NCBI GenBank assembly: GCA_964036665.1
Contig: OZ038533.1
Coordinates: 15,409,075 to 15,473,074, forward strand
DNA length: 64,000 nucleotides
Source of the DNA: Gordius sp. MW1
Lineage: Eukaryota; Nematomorpha; Gordioida; Gordea; Gordiidae
Direction of reading: 5' to 3'
In this document: positions 44,808 to 57,663 of the stretch, piece after piece
How the letters are laid out: the number at the start of each line of letters is the position of its first letter
Numbering within the stretch: the stretch's first letter is position 1
Made by a program: the position numbers and the translations under genes
Notes under the pieces: model-generated
Told to the model about the DNA's origin: nothing
Database searches by the model: none
The model's input: only the letters and a program-made list of their open reading frames with translations

Positions 44808-46708
44808 TTTTTATACAAAGTTTAAATGGTAAGTGAACTCATTTAAATCTATATAATTATATAAAAAAGTGCCGTCCTGGTTTCTAAAAATCCCAACTTT
44901 TTAAATAGAAACTTTGCAGGCCCACCGACAAATTTTCACCTAAAATGATCACTAAATGTTTTACCAAGCACATTCCAAACTATGCTGAGTCAAACACTGT
45001 TTTTAGAAACTTAAATTACCTAACAGATAAATCGCAAAAATTAATGTTAAGTTTGACCTATTATTACACTAATTTGATTTGTAAAATTTCTATTGAAAAA
45101 ATATATAAGCTAAAAGAATACTATCATAAATATAGACTATGCCTACGTTAATGAATGTAAACGTTTTGTTTGTAATAGGATATTAAAGTAAATTGGTCTA
45201 CTAAATATTATATTGAATTAGCTAACATTAGATCTAGATTAAAATATTTTTTTTAAAATCAATGGTATATTTATATATACTAATAAAAATAGCAAACATA
45301 TTTATATAAGCTGATAACAATTGCAAACAAAGCTATGTTAGCTTTTAATAATTCCTTCCACCACCACTTAAAGCTCAAAAGTCAGCAAATCAATGAACAA
45401 TTGAAAAAGTAAAACTTTTCTATTAATTCATATTGACTGCCGCTGCAAAATTTAGATTTAGAAGTGGATCGGAATCTTTTAATTTATATTCTCTGTATAC
45501 TAATATTAAAAAACTGCATTATTGTGCCATCTAAAGTTAATTACAATTACAAGATTTAAGGTCATAAGGACTAAAGACTAGAAAAGGCCGACCCGGCTCG
45601 TTTCCCAAATTTAGATCTTTTGTGCGAGGCCGGGCGGGTATTAAATTTGGGTTTTTATTATTTTGTTTTCATGTATTCCTTTACAACTTCTTTTTATTTT
45701 ATTGTACAATATTTATCAAGCGTAGGACTTATCCTAAGATAATTGATAACTAAATATTTTTGGAAAATATAACAATTAACGAATGTATGCTACTAAAAAT
45801 TATAAAAATTATATTCCAAGTCGGGGAATTCTGGGAGGTTTAACCTTTCGGGCATGGTCGGGAGGACATTTGGAAGAGTTGGGGCGGGCAATTTATTCAT
45901 AAAGACAGGGTCGGTTCAAGCAACCTTTTTATAATTACTAGAGGATCGCATTTTTGTATAAAAAAGTAAGTAATAGATTTAATTAATTACTTATATACAT
46001 ACATAGGCACATAAATATTTTAAAAGACTTATCAGATCTTATTACTACGTGTTTTCTCTCTTTATCATTATATTAAAGCTATTTAAAGTTCTAATATAAC
46101 TTTTAGGAATTTATTCGTTTATTGGGGCACCACTTTGTTTAACTTTATTCTTTTATTAAATACAATAATTTATTGAGGTCTAGAGCGAAAGTTGTGCATC
46201 CATATTAAAAATTCTTTGAGTTTTAATTAAAAATATTAATTATGAGTAAGTCGCATCAATTTATTCCACTAACTAATGTCGCGTAAGTAACACGACGTTA
46301 GGTTTAGGGTTCAAAAAGCCTCTTTTAAACCTTATTTATGTTGTAACTAAGGCTGAGTGCAAATGAATTGAACAAATATTGATATTATTAATTAGTTAGC
46401 ATACTATTTACATTTTTAAAATTATAATTAATTAAACTTAACAAATGCAATTCGGTCTTTTAATTAATCAAAAATTCAAAGCACAAATTAAACTACTTTC
46501 GCTATATAATTCTAAATTTTTATCAATCAAAATCTCCACTTTAAAAAAAAATTAAAAAAAACTAAGGAACAATTTTGAAAACGTTTGAAGTCAATTGTCT
46601 AATAGAATTTATATAACTAAGGTTTTTAGAAAAAAAAATTTGAATTAATTTATATTTGAAATGGTACCGAAACGTATAAAAAAAATTATTAGCTTTTATG
46701 GTTTTGAT
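44808..46708. other. No gene recognised
   Basis: AT-rich, apart from a GC-rich repeat at about 45580-45925 (GGCCGACCCGGCTCG and GGTCGGGAGGACATTTGG parts) related to the foldback-like element at 41047. Confidence 0.5.
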
Positions 46709-46865
46709 TAATGTTGTTAAAACGGTTGAGTTTTGTTTGGTTGACGTTTGGTTATAGTGGACGAAACATTAACAGACCAAATGTTTGACCAATTCCTTTG
46801 GTCTGTATATGTTTAGTCGACTAAAACCAAAGGTCATCAAACAAACCCCATCCGTTTTTACAACA
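46709..46865. mobile_element. GTCGAC MITE, fourth copy
   Basis: TGTTAAAACGGTTGAGTTTT at left, CCATCCGTTTTTACAACAC at right. Confidence 0.75.
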
Positions 46866-47256
46866 CTAGTTTTGATATTAATTTAATGGAAATAGTTATA
46901 TTCATAGACTAATAAACTGCTCATCTCTTATATATTCACGCATCAAAAGTGTTGCAAAAAACGACCGCCATTTTGATAAGTGAAGTAGAGTTTGTATAGC
47001 GATGGATTGTATTGGACAATAATCGTGGATCTTATAACATGAAACAACCCATTTCAATCATTATAGCGATTTTAAAAATTCATCAAACCATATGAATTGG
47101 CCAAAATTCATGTTTCACTTTTCAAAATGGATGCCAAAATGTGGAACACTTTTGGAAAGGGAATGAGCAGTCTATTAGTCTATGGTTATATAATATAAAT
47201 ATTTAGTAAACATAAATAATCTGACAGATAAATTCAACTAGATTTTAAATTTACAA

Positions 47257-47516
47257 CTAGCTGACCCGGCAAACCTTGTTTTGCTATATACATTATTGTT
47301 AAAAAATACTATAAGTGGGTGGGGATGTGGTTAAAATAGGAATGGAGCGTTGTGACAATGATGGCCTATAAACAGAAATTATCAATTTATTTCATCCTTT
47401 ATACTATATTAAATTAAGAAATTTATTTTAAGTTTTTTAATAGCTATATATACATAAATTATGGCAATTAAAAAATAAAATAATACAAATGACGAAATGA
47501 GATAAATTTATCATTT
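47257..47516 (-). mobile_element. Helitron 3' end
   Basis: On the minus strand the end reads GCAAAACAAGGTTTGC, CGGGTCAGCTAG, followed by T: a short hairpin a few bases before CTAG, as in Helitrons. The 5' part is interrupted by the LINE at 47517. Confidence 0.65.
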
Positions 47517-50485
47517 TCTTCTTCTTTCTATGACTGTTTGTCACCTAAGCTGATGGTCAGCTCTTTCAGCATTCTTGCCATTTGTTTCTTGTTTACATAG
47601 ATCTTTCTTTATCTTGTGGAATTTCATATCGTGCCGTATTTTATGAATCCAGGTAAGCTTGTGTCTTCCTCTCCTTCGTTTTCCTGCGAAATTTATCATT
47701 TCGATTTTCTTTCCGACGTAGCTATCGTCCCTCGACATGGCCATATCATCTTAGTCTATTTGTTAGGAGCTTTGTCGTAATAGATGTAGTACTCAAAATT
47801 CTTCTTATTTCTTCATTTCGCCTATGTTCCTTTTTGCTAACTCCTAGCACCCATCTTAGCATTCTCATCCATGGCCGCAAGACGTAGCTCTTCTTAAGTA
47901 TAGCCCATAATTCCGAGCTATACAGGACTGTTGGCTATATGATGGATTTATACGGTGCGCCTTTTAGGCTTCTCGGGATGTTTTTGTCACACAGAACGCC
48001 TGTCAAGTCCCTCCACTTGAGCCATCCTGAATTTATCCTTGCTTGGATTTCTTTATCCATTCCACCATCCGATTGAAGTGTTGATCCTAAATATTTAAAG
48101 GAATCCACGCTTGAAAGTTACCAATCGCCTAAAGTAAGGAATGCACTTAGCTAGTTTTCATCCGATTTAAACTTTGTCTTCATGTATTCTGTTTACTTTC
48201 AATTTACCCTGAGACCACTTTCTTCTATTGCATTTACCCATCTTTTTACTGTATTAGCCAATTCTTGTTCACTTTTGGCACAGAGGATTTATTGTCTGCA
48301 ATAATTGCCTAGCTTCCTCGCCCAAATCCTTGGTAATAATACCATTATCATTATGAATAGGAAGGGACTAAGAGTTGAACCTTGATGGACTCCTTTGTTA
48401 ATGGCAAAGTCCTTTGTAGTCCCCACCGTTGTTCTAACATATGTTCTATTTCCCTTGTACATATCTTTTATTGCTCTGACGTATAATTCTGGAACATTGT
48501 TTTCTTTAAAACATTTCCACACTGAGGAACTTTCTTGGGCGCTTTTTCTAGACCGATGAAACACATGTGCAAATCCTCTTTCCTTTCTTTAAACCGTTCT
48601 TGATCTTCTAACACTGTTTAGAGCGTCTGCTGTAGACCTCTCCGGCATGAATCCGAATTGGTTATCTCGAATTTGAACCAAACTTTGAAGCTGTTTTTCG
48701 ATCACTTTTTCCCACACCTTGAAAGTTTGACTAATTTATCCCTCTGTAATTGTTGCAATCCTCAATGTACCCTTTCATCTTGTATATCGGGATCATGTAG
48801 CTATCCCTCCACTCGTTAGGCATTTTACCCGTTTCAAGATATTGTTGAAAAGGTTGGCGAGGAATTGTGCCCCAGTATTGCCTAACGCTTTAAAGCCCTC
48901 TATTGGTACATTGTCTAGTCCAAGAGTTTTTCTACTTTATTTTACCCATAGCAACTTTGACTTCCGTTTCCGTGATCCAGTCCGCTGTGTTTAATTCTCC
49001 TATTGTATTTTCCTGCTTAATTTCTTCGACTACAGGCCCCTTATCAATTGATAAATCACCTATAATAGTCGTACCATCTTTGTAGTATATGGTTGTCGTG
49101 TGTTCGTATTTCTCCCTTTTGACATTTGATTAGCCGGCATTCTAGGTAATCTTTAGAATTTCGGGCCCTTGACTTGCGATTTTGTAGATCAATTTTTCTC
49201 CTTCCTTTGAGTTTAGTTTTACGTTTATATCGTCGTACACCTTGCCTTTTGCTTTTGCTACGGATTTTTTAGCCGATCTTTTAGCTACTTGGTAAGCTTG
49301 CTTATCATTACTATCCTTGCTTTTATACCAAACTTAGTACAATCTCTTCTTTTCCTTGATACATTTTTGCAATTCTTCATTCCACCACCACGTCTCCTTG
49401 AGAATTCTTTTAGTGGGCTTGCTTTCACCTAGTATTTGTTGTCCCGCTTTTCGCATTGTGGCAGCTATACCATTCCATTGATCCTCACATGAAGTATTTT
49501 CCTTAAATTCAGCATGTTTAATTACTTGTTCCTGAAAATGTTGGATATTATCCTTTAGTTTCATCCATTGTATAGTAGCCGCTACTCTTTGTACCTTTTG
49601 CCCTTAACGCCCTTTAATATAAAGTCCACCAACAGTTTGTGTTGGCAGGCCAATATTTCACTCGGTATTACCTTAACATTTTGAACATACTTTAAGTGGC
49701 TCTGTTGACTAGAAAGAAATCTATCTGAGTGGTACGACTGCCGCTTTTGTACGTTATAAGATGTTCCTGTCTCTTTTTGAAGAAGGTATTTCCTATTGCT
49801 AGGTCAAAAGCTTAAGCAATTTCTAGAATTTTCGTACCTCCTTCATTTCTTAGGCCTTAACCCCGACCACCGTGATTTCTTTCTAATCCTCCCCTTGATT
49901 TGCCCACGTGTCCATTGAGGTCGCTCCGATAATTATTAGTCCCTCTTCACCGAATTGGGATAGAACATCTTCAAGCTCCTTCCAAAAAAACTCTTTTTCC
50001 GCCTCAGAGCATCCACTTTGAGGGGCGTATGCTGATATAACGTTTATCGTAGTAGATTTATAACAAAGCTGTATCGCCATAATTCTGTCATTGATTCTTT
50101 TAACGTCGACGACGCTGAAATTCTTCCGATAACACTATACCGACGCCATTCCGATGAGGTTCTGTACCGTAAAAATATAATTTATATCCGTCACCTATAT
50201 ATTTTGCTTTTTGGCCCATCCATTTGGTCTCTTGTATACAAGCGATATCGATTTTTCTCCTCCTTAGAACGTCTGCCAATTCTTTGTTCTTGTAGTCCTT
50301 GTACCAATATTCCATGACCCAAACTTTAGCCTACGCAAACTAATGTCTTTAACCGCTTCCGTTTGTTGAGAGAGCGATAGCCTTCGTTTATTTCCCACAC
50401 ATTCCAGGCGAATGCAGGCGTCGCTTAAGGGGGACGCCCTAGCTTGGTTTTCATGCTGCTTCTTTGTTGTAGAATACATTTTGGT
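47517..50485 (-). mobile_element. Near full-length LINE, decayed (endonuclease + RT)
   Basis: Read on the minus strand. The N-terminus at about 50479 leads to GSWNIG and an APE endonuclease (50100-50315: DIACIQETKW; 49883-50080: NVISAYAPQ, then LIIIGA where the family has GDFN). The linker is at 49334-49564 (TWWWNEELQ). RT motifs follow in broken frames (48289-48564: GVHQGSTLSPFLF; YADD is lost). The C-terminal tail is at 47541-47744 (GKRRRGRHKLTWIHKI), and the element ends in a GAAGAAGAAAATGATAAATT-like tail. It is about 3 kb and the closest to full length of the LINEs here, but has many stops. The 5' end abuts the Helitron end at 50496. Confidence 0.88.
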
Positions 50486-51017
50486 TTATATGGAACTAGC
50501 TGTGCCCGGCCAAGCGTTGCTTTGGCTCAGTCCTTAAGTGGTTAATTAAGTATAAGCTATTAATAAGACTTATCTAAAATGGGGTCATATATGAAATAAT
50601 TTATAATGTGAAAGGTCCGAATGATTTTATGAACCCACTATTTTTTGTATATATTTATATAATAAGACAAAACAAATGCAAATTCTGTTTTAGTCATCAA
50701 ATCCGACTAAAATTAAATGTTTTTGAAAATTGCTTATTAATGCTGTTACTTATTATACAATAATACCATTATTTTATTTTTCTAGTTAGCTGATTTATTT
50801 GAAATACAATTTTCTTTAATATAATAAAATAATTAATTGAAGGATGGATAATTATTAAAAATATGCTTCTATGATCGACCACGTGATAATAATGACAAAA
50901 ACTGCATAATTTAAATTTTATTTATTTAATTTAAATAGTTTGTTAAACCCCAATAATTTTAACCCATACTGTAACATTTTTAGAATCATGTTCAAAATAA
51001 CGACAGTTCAAAATACC

Positions 51018-51258
51018 GCTTCTGTTCACAATGCCAATCGTCCATAATGCCAATGCTTTAGACCGCCAATGGCTTAACCAATCAAAATTAAGGGGTAGGG
51101 TTAGGGTTAGTGTTAGGGCTAGGGTTAGGGAATATTATAAGTACAATTAGTACACATGGATATAATATAATCATTATAATAGAATTAACTGTATAATGAG
51201 CTATTACTTAAAAATAATACAGTCATTGGCATTGTGGATGATTGGCATTATGAATGGG
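51018..51258. mobile_element. Nested inverted-repeat element with TTAGGG-like core
   Basis: Arms CACAATGCCAATCGTCC, ATAATGCCAATG (51027-51055) and the complement (51224-51252). The centre has a GGGTTAGGGTTAG tract with variants. Its left tip CCGCTTCTGTTCA is the same as the outer element's right tip, so it belongs to a related family. Confidence 0.7.
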
Positions 51259-51309
51259 ATTCTGACAGCTTTACAAATTAGACATTAAATCTACAATCAA
51301 AATTAGCAA

Positions 51310-51845
51310 AAAATATATGAACATATGTTTATACAAATAATTGTATATAATATTATATATAGAATTATATATAAGCAATTACTACATATTTAATATAATA
51401 TATTATACACTAAATTATATAATTAATAAATCCAAATTATTTGGTATAGGGTGGAATATAATTAAGTGTATATAATAAAATATATGTAATTATTTAAAAG
51501 CAATTCATACATACTTAATATATTAAATACTAAATTATATAATTAGAAAATTCAAATTAGTTTGTTATAGGGTAGTATATAGTTAATATAATAAATATAT
51601 GTAATTATATAAAAGCAATTTATACATACTTAATATAATCAATACTAGATTATATAATTAATAAATACAAGTTAGTCTGGTAAAGGGTCGTATATAATTA
51701 AGTGTATATAATAAAATATATGTAGTAATATAAAAGCAATTTATACATACTCAATATATTAAATACTAAATTATATAACTAATATACGTAGTTTGGTATA
51801 GGGTGGTGTATAATTAAGCAATATATAATAAATTTATTATATAAA
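51310..51845. repeat. AT-rich tandem subrepeats, about 115 bp, four to five units
   Basis: Units contain AAAAGCAATTTATACATAC, TTAATATATTAAATACTAAA and TTGGTATAGGGTGG. The same units make up the interior of the short element at 28681-29072. Confidence 0.8.
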
Positions 51846-52784
51846 GGATATCATCCGAGTGCTATCTCATGCCTTTAGATTCTTGTTTACAAGTTGATTA
51901 ATGGAATATTTAGAATGATAATTGATATTTGAGAGGATAATCTCAGCTTAAACATATAAGAGATTTGCTAAAGTTTTTTTTGTACTTTAATAGAAAACAT
52001 ATTAAATTTTAAGAGGGCAATCTCTTTAGCCATTAGATTAAATAGAAATCATACATACAATTTATGATGCTATATAACTTAATTAGATCCTTAAAGATTG
52101 TAAAGGGATCATTACTAAATATGATTAGTATCAATGTGCATGTGATGAGATAAGCTTTTGTATTTAGTTTTTGCTATTATTTTAAAGCAAATTTATTTAT
52201 ACCTGAATCACTAACTATATCTATTTTATTTTTATCCACCTCAACTAATGTTTACTTATTGATGTACTGTTATATTGATATATAAGATGATTGATGGATG
52301 AAACTCTTACCCCAATTTTTACATTTAATGCTTACAAAAGAGCCTAGAAAAAAATGCTTTAAAATCTTGTTCTTGTTTTAAAAAGATCTAATTAGAAAAT
52401 GTTATAGCTAGTTGTGAAAATCTGGTAACTATCAATAACTTTTTAAGAATGTGAAAAATTTTATTTTTTACCAAACTTAATTTCAAGAAATAAGAAACAC
52501 TAAACAAATTTATAATAAATTAATAATATGCCATAGACTCTGAAGCTGTTGAAGGGCAAGAGGCAGTAAAACATTTGTAATAAGATTTGTTGGGCCTCTT
52601 TTGACTTGTCATATATAGGTATGAGGAGTAATACAAGATTAATCCTCCTTTTTGGGGCCTAAGATATTCTGGGGAAGCCACTAGGTTAATAAATATAAAT
52701 TAGTTGAATCTTAGATATAAATACATATTTTGTGAAGATAATGAAATAAATAAAAAACTAGGTAGTATAAATATCAAAAAATAC

Positions 52785-53275
52785 CTCTGTCCATTTGTTG
52801 GTAACATCCATAATTTGTGATTATCAGTAGGTATAAAATGGCTTATTTGTGTATTAGGAGTGGCCACACTTTGCTGAAAAAAATACAAAAATTAAACAAT
52901 ACAATACTTTGTGGCTGTTCTTGCCTAACTAAAACTCTAGGCAATATTCTCGGATAGTTGGTTGAAACACCTAATGACTGACTTCTTAGTGTATTATGAC
53001 TAGCAATCTGTTGATCTAAAAAAAGATTAGAACAAATTCAGCAATACAATACTTTGTGGCTGTTCTTGCCTAACTAAAACTGTAGGCAGTATTCTCGGAT
53101 AGTTGGTTGAAACACCTAATGACTGGCTTCTTAGTGTATTATGACTAGCAATCTGCTGATCTAAAAAAAGATTAGAACAAATGCAGCAATACAATACTTT
53201 GTGGCTGTCCCTGCACAATTAAGGCTCGAAGCAGCAGGTGATTAGATGCAGAGATAGATGGGTGATCATTCTGGC
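52785..53275 (-). pseudogene. Exon-like blocks, tandemly duplicated, family unknown
   Basis: Four blocks bounded by AG and GT on the minus strand: a 53198-53275, b 53053-53160, c 52908-53015, d 52785-52873. Blocks b and c are near-identical 108-nt copies. Blocks a, b and c all start in phase 2 and end in phase 1, and all end with a similar peptide (VLVRQEQPQ in b and c, IVQGQPQ in a). The spacers a-b and b-c are 37 nt (GTATTG...TTTTTTTAG). Block d (QSVATPNTQISHF) is open only in a frame that does not fit the end of c, so the chain is broken or d belongs elsewhere. I recognise no domain. The reading as exons rests on open frames, phase agreement and splice-site dinucleotides. Confidence 0.4.
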
Positions 53276-53514
53276 CTATATAATATAAATTTGAAAATAA
53301 ATGAAATTGCACTTGTAGGCATGAATAATAAATGAAAATATTGATTGCACTTTGTGATATGGTAAAATTTTAAAATAAACGTTAAAATCAACGGTATAAT
53401 GATTGGTTGTTTACTTAAGATATGTGACATATTATATAAATTTCGATTGCGAAATTGTCTATAAATTTGATTGGTTGTCAGTATTATGAACGGTCGTTAT
53501 TTTGAACAGAAGCG

Positions 53515-54125
53515 CATTTTTATTATACTTTTAAATATCTAATTCGAGAAAACTTCAGCTTTGTATGTATGACGTCATTATTGTATATGCTGCTATAAAT
53601 GAAAGTGGACGGGAAATGTCAGATATTTTTAAAACAAAAAGGTATTTTAGGAATCTGAAAAAGCTATTTTACCCCTGGCCTATCTGGGCATCTACGGCTA
53701 ATTTTTCGCTCGAATCGGATCTGAAGTTTCAGAATTTAGCCCTTTTTTAAAACCAAAAGGCCGAGAAATGTCCGATATTTTTAAAACTAAAAGAAATTTT
53801 AGCAATCTGAAAAAGCTATTTTACACTTGGCCGCCCTGAGAACCTACGGGTAAAGTGTCGCGCGAATCGGGCCGGTAGTTTCAGAATTTATTCTCATTTA
53901 AATATCTCATTTAATAAAAATTAATGATAGATAAATAATGACATTTATATATAAATAGCATTTACTCAGAATAATCAACGTTGGACTATTTTATATTACA
54001 TTTAAATTATATTTACTTTCATCTTTCTCATTTAAGATATCTCATTTAATGACAATGAGAAAAATTCATCTTCTTCACCTATATATTTTCTCAAATAATC
54101 TATAATTTTATTTATTTTAGGTTAA
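53515..54125. repeat. Degenerate copies of a Helitron-type module
   Basis: 53640-53760 and 53800-53890 repeat the block with GAATCTGAAAAAGCTATTTTAC and a GC-rich CGAATCGG step. Further copies are at 54470-54570 and, inverted, at 9780-9930. Confidence 0.65.
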
Positions 54126-54345
54126 TTCATAAATTTTATGTTGTCACCGTTAAGAAAAGATGACGTTTAAGAAATTTAATTCATAAATTTTGTTGTCTTG
54201 TCACCGTTAAGAAAAGATGACGTTTAAGAAATTTAATTCATAAATTTTATATTGTCATCGTTAAGAAAAGATGACGTTTAAGAAATTTAATTCATAAATT
54301 TTGTGTTGTCACCGTTAAGAAAAGATTACGTTTTACAAACTACTA
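54126..54345. repeat. Tandem repeat of about 55 bp, four units
   Basis: Each unit has AATTCATAAATTTT, TGTTGTCACCGTTAAG and AAAAGATGACGTTTAAG. Units start near 54126, 54180, 54236 and 54291. Confidence 0.85.
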
Positions 54346-54617
54346 TAAGTGATACACTTTACTAAAGAACTGTCTGTATATTCAAATTTTCGACGAACGC
54401 GAGGAGGTGCGTTTGATTGACATTTTATTGAACGTCAAAACGTATAAAACCCAATATCTCAAAAATTAAAAGGAATTTTAGAAATCTGAAAAAGCTATTT
54501 TACCCCTGGCGCCCTGGGAACCTAGGGGTAAATTTTCGCGCGAATCGGGCCGGTAGTTTCAGAGATTAGCCCTTACATACATATATACATATATACACTT
54601 TACTTTATATATATAGA

Positions 54618-57303
54618 CTAGCTGTGCCCGGCCAAGCGTTGCTTTGGATTAGTCCTTAATTAGCTAAATAATTAGTATGAATTAATAAAACATTTATGAA
54701 AAATTTTGGGCAATCGTTTATGATGTAAAAAATATAGGGAAAGGCATACTTATTCATAATTAAATAGATATATAATAGTTTAAAATACTTATAAGGTATT
54801 TGTTAATTTTACATGTTGAAAAGTGCGATGTTAACGATAATATGCATATTGGGTAACAAAAATTTATAAACCATTGCAATGGCTAAGCCCATGGGTATAT
54901 TAATTTTGATTGTACATATACGGGTTTCAGTTTACCTGAGTGATGTTAAGATATGCCCGACCCGTCGGGCCAGGTTCGGGCCTGTCTTCGGACGGCCGAA
55001 AGAAAGCTATGCTTAATTTATGGAATAAGGATAAAACTGGGAGATTGATATGGTTGGTGGGGAAGAAACATATTGCTATTAGTAGATAGGCTAAAATGAA
55101 GATATATACAGCTTCACATGTTTTGGAGTTATAAAATTTAAAAATGCACGTGTCCAGTCAAAATCGTGGCTTCTTCAACGTTGCACATCAGCATTTAACA
55201 GCGAGACGTAAACCATTGCAAAGTTTTGGCTGACTGAAATTACACATCGCGATACTTGGTATGCCAATTTTTAAATGCAAAATGTGAGGTGGAATCCCTG
55301 CCAGATCATTTGAATTGAAAGATTCGATTGGATAATTTGCGTCATCAATAACAAAAGCAGTGTCAACCGCTTTGTAAGTAATTGGATTGCCTTGTATGTT
55401 AGACAGAATGAGATTGTTAAGCTCGTTGACGTCATTATTCTTGGGGGCGAGAATAGCCAGTTGGCGGAGCCAAAATCGCTCATGATAATGGGCGTTAATA
55501 TTTGGAAACATTTTATCAACCAAGCAGTTTAGATGGAACAAAATTGCAAATGTTGGTAGGAAAAGATATCCGTCCTGAGCATATATCAACGTGCACGGTT
55601 CCCTTCCCAATTCCTAGCAATTAATGGGAGAATATCTCACATACAGGATGATTTTGAAATACTACACTCATATTAGTAGTTAGATTTAATGTTTTGACAT
55701 AAGGCAACAAAATAGAATAATTTAGGCAGGCATTAATTTCGTCCGCAGGGGTGGATCGTAAGAGAACCGGTAAAGTTTGCCTGAAATCTCCTGCAAGCAA
55801 TAACCTTGCGTTACCAACAGGTTTGAGGGTTCTTTGTAAATCTTGCGATTACCGATTAGAGCTTAGAACAATTTTTCATAATCCATTGTGCATTCATCCC
55901 AAACGATAAGCTTGCACTTCTGAAATACTCTACCCATTCCATTTGTTCTGGAAATGTTGCACATTAGAGTTTCACAATAATAAGCGTTTAAAGGCAATTT
56001 TTATGCTGAATGAGCAGTTTTTCTACCGGGTAATTATGTGACAGCCCTTCCGGAAGACGCTAGAGCCACGGCCATATTAATTTGGGAACGAATAGTTGCC
56101 AGAGCTGTCAGTAGGAAAACTTTACCAGTTCCTCCTCAAGCATCTAAGAAGAAAACTTCTCCTTAATCTTTATTAACAGCAAGCAAAATCTTATTGTAAA
56201 TGGCTTTTTGTTGCGTCGCTATCTTTGGAACATTAGATCGCATGAAAGACAAAAGATCATCTTGGTTGTATTTTTGTTTAAGATGTAAGTCTATATACAT
56301 TGGAGCAGCAGCATATTGACATAATGCAGGCATACCCAGTTGATTCAAAGCTTTGTTTCAAGTTTTTAAGCATAAATCTTATAATACTTTTTGTAGCAAA
56401 CGACAATCCAGGTTTTGGATTAGGGGGGGGGGGGGCGGGGTGGGGGGGGCGTTTTAAGTTCAATTAGGGGGGAGGCAAAATATAAATTTTTAAGGGTTTT
56501 GTATTTAAATTGTTTTTTGTCATTTAAGGGGGGGGGCCTAAACCCAAGAGTTATCTACCTAGACTATTGCGTTCCGCATTGAATGGTTGCCAGCTACCAC
56601 CATCCTCTGTTGATCTTCTTTTTTATAAAGGATACCCATCACTGCCCGTAATCTCTAACTAATGTAGAGCAGACGTTCCGATTCAATTTTGGCTAACATA
56701 TTGCATTGATGGAATATTTGGCGGCATTTTAAATATGTTCTTCGTGCTCTCGAAGCATTATTTTGTATGAATAATAGCTCATATAACTGCATTTCAAGTT
56801 TGTTGGTTAAACATTGTCTGCATTTATCAACTTACCGTTATAATCTTTTTGTACTTTTAATATTAATAACCGAATTCATAAAAATAACAAAAAAGCACGA
56901 AACGTGGGAATGTTTCTAAAAGCGCGCGTTATATTTATTTAAGAAAATGGTGATGTTTTACGGTATCGAGAATATTTATTTGTTACAGCTTTATATATTG
57001 TAAAAAAAACGGGCGTAGTTGAGTAAAAAATTGAGACACAGATGACAAAGCAATTGTGGAAAAAAGTTTAAGGCAAAAAGTAGCACCATAAGATAAATAA
57101 GTACAAAAAACGTAGTAATCCGCTAGATGGCGGTATAGACTACCAAAAAACATGGTTCCCGCTATCGCAGGTTGATAAAAAGTATCTATAAACCATCTGC
57201 AATGCTAAGGCAATAATCTGGCCAAATTTGGTGGCAATCGGTTGATAACTCTAAAAGTTATTAGCGTACAAAAAAACGGGACTTAGATTTTTATATATAT
57301 AGA
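54618..57303 (-). mobile_element. Helitron with decayed Pif1-type helicase
   Basis: On the minus strand it starts with TCTATATATATAAAAATC (57303), preceded by A, and ends with the hairpin GCCAAAGCAACGCTTGGC, CGGGCACAGCTAG at 54618, followed by T: the A|T insertion, TC start and CTAG end of Helitrons. Length 2.69 kb. It contains helicase remnants but no recognisable Rep nuclease, so most of the large RepHel protein is gone. A degraded G-run MITE sits at about 56424-56545. Confidence 0.82.
55188..56900 (-). pseudogene. Pif1/RepHel helicase remnant
   Basis: Broken pieces on the minus strand. 56100-56160 has the Walker A region as GGTGKVFLLTAL after a stop. About 55870-55930 has IVWDECTMDYEKLF (Walker B), and about 55740-55830 GNARLLLAGDFRQTLPVL. 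55188-55610 has AILAPKNNDVNELNN and GIPPHILHLKIGIP, then PKLCNGLRL. These follow the order of the Pif1 superfamily-1B helicases carried by Helitrons, which unwind DNA during rolling-circle transposition. At least four stops or shifts break the frame. Confidence 0.85.
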
Positions 57304-57663
57304 TGAGGGAGTATTGATATTTCGGCCTTCCAAGCCTGACGAAACTATGTTAGATTTTGGCGCTTGACTACCTACTATTCTTTATGATGCCGTCATTTTG
57401 GTAAATTAAACTTTTCTTTAGATCACTCGTATTGATAGGCTAAATCTAGCACTTCCATTTCACTAATACTCCCTCAAAAAGCCCAGAAATTTTAGTCTGA
57501 CTCAAGAACCTTGCCATTAGGGTGACTCCACCAGTAAAAAACACAAATTGTGTTTGGCTACCAAAGGTATAGCCTCTTGGATCACGAGAGTACACAAGCT
57601 CAACCACCACTACAAGGTATTTCGATAAATTTATCATACATTTCGATATTAATTATAAAATAA

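Larger units (their letters stand above)
50983..53514. mobile_element. 2.5-kb inverted-repeat transposon with gene-like content
   Basis: Exact 8-bp target duplication CATTTTTA (50975-50982, 53515-53522). Terminal arms: ATGTTCAAAATAACGACAG and GTTCAAAATA at left, GTTGTCAGTATTATGAACG and GTCGTTATTTTGAACAG at right. The same ends and AT subrepeats are found in the 392-bp element at 28681, so that one is a short relative. Interior, left to right: a nested inverted-repeat element (51018-51258), AT-rich tandem subrepeats (51310-51845), AT-rich DNA, then exon-like blocks on the minus strand (52785-53275). I find no hAT transposase motif. It may be a non-autonomous element that captured part of a host gene, or an autonomous one with an unfamiliar gene. 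Confidence 0.75.
50496..54600 (-). mobile_element. Non-autonomous Helitron, interrupted by another element
   Basis: The 3' end at 50496 reads (minus) GCCAAAGCAACGCTTGGC, CGGGCACAGCTAG, then T. The probable 5' part (about 53540-54600) holds the GAAACTACCGGCCCGATTC and CAGGGCGCCAGGGGTAAAAT blocks. The inverted-repeat element 50983-53514 is inserted in it. The 5' boundary is not certain. Confidence 0.5.

Noticed and set aside
51090..51135. A telomere or chromosome end
   Set aside because: The TTAGGG tract is short, imperfect and lies between inverted repeats in the middle of the window.
52785..52873. Block d as the next exon after block c
   Set aside because: The only open frame in d does not match the phase left by c, and the 34-nt spacer is very short.
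50983..53514. hAT transposase gene in the 2.5-kb element
   Set aside because: The 8-bp duplication fits hAT, but no RW, DDE or BED-finger motif can be read in the interior.
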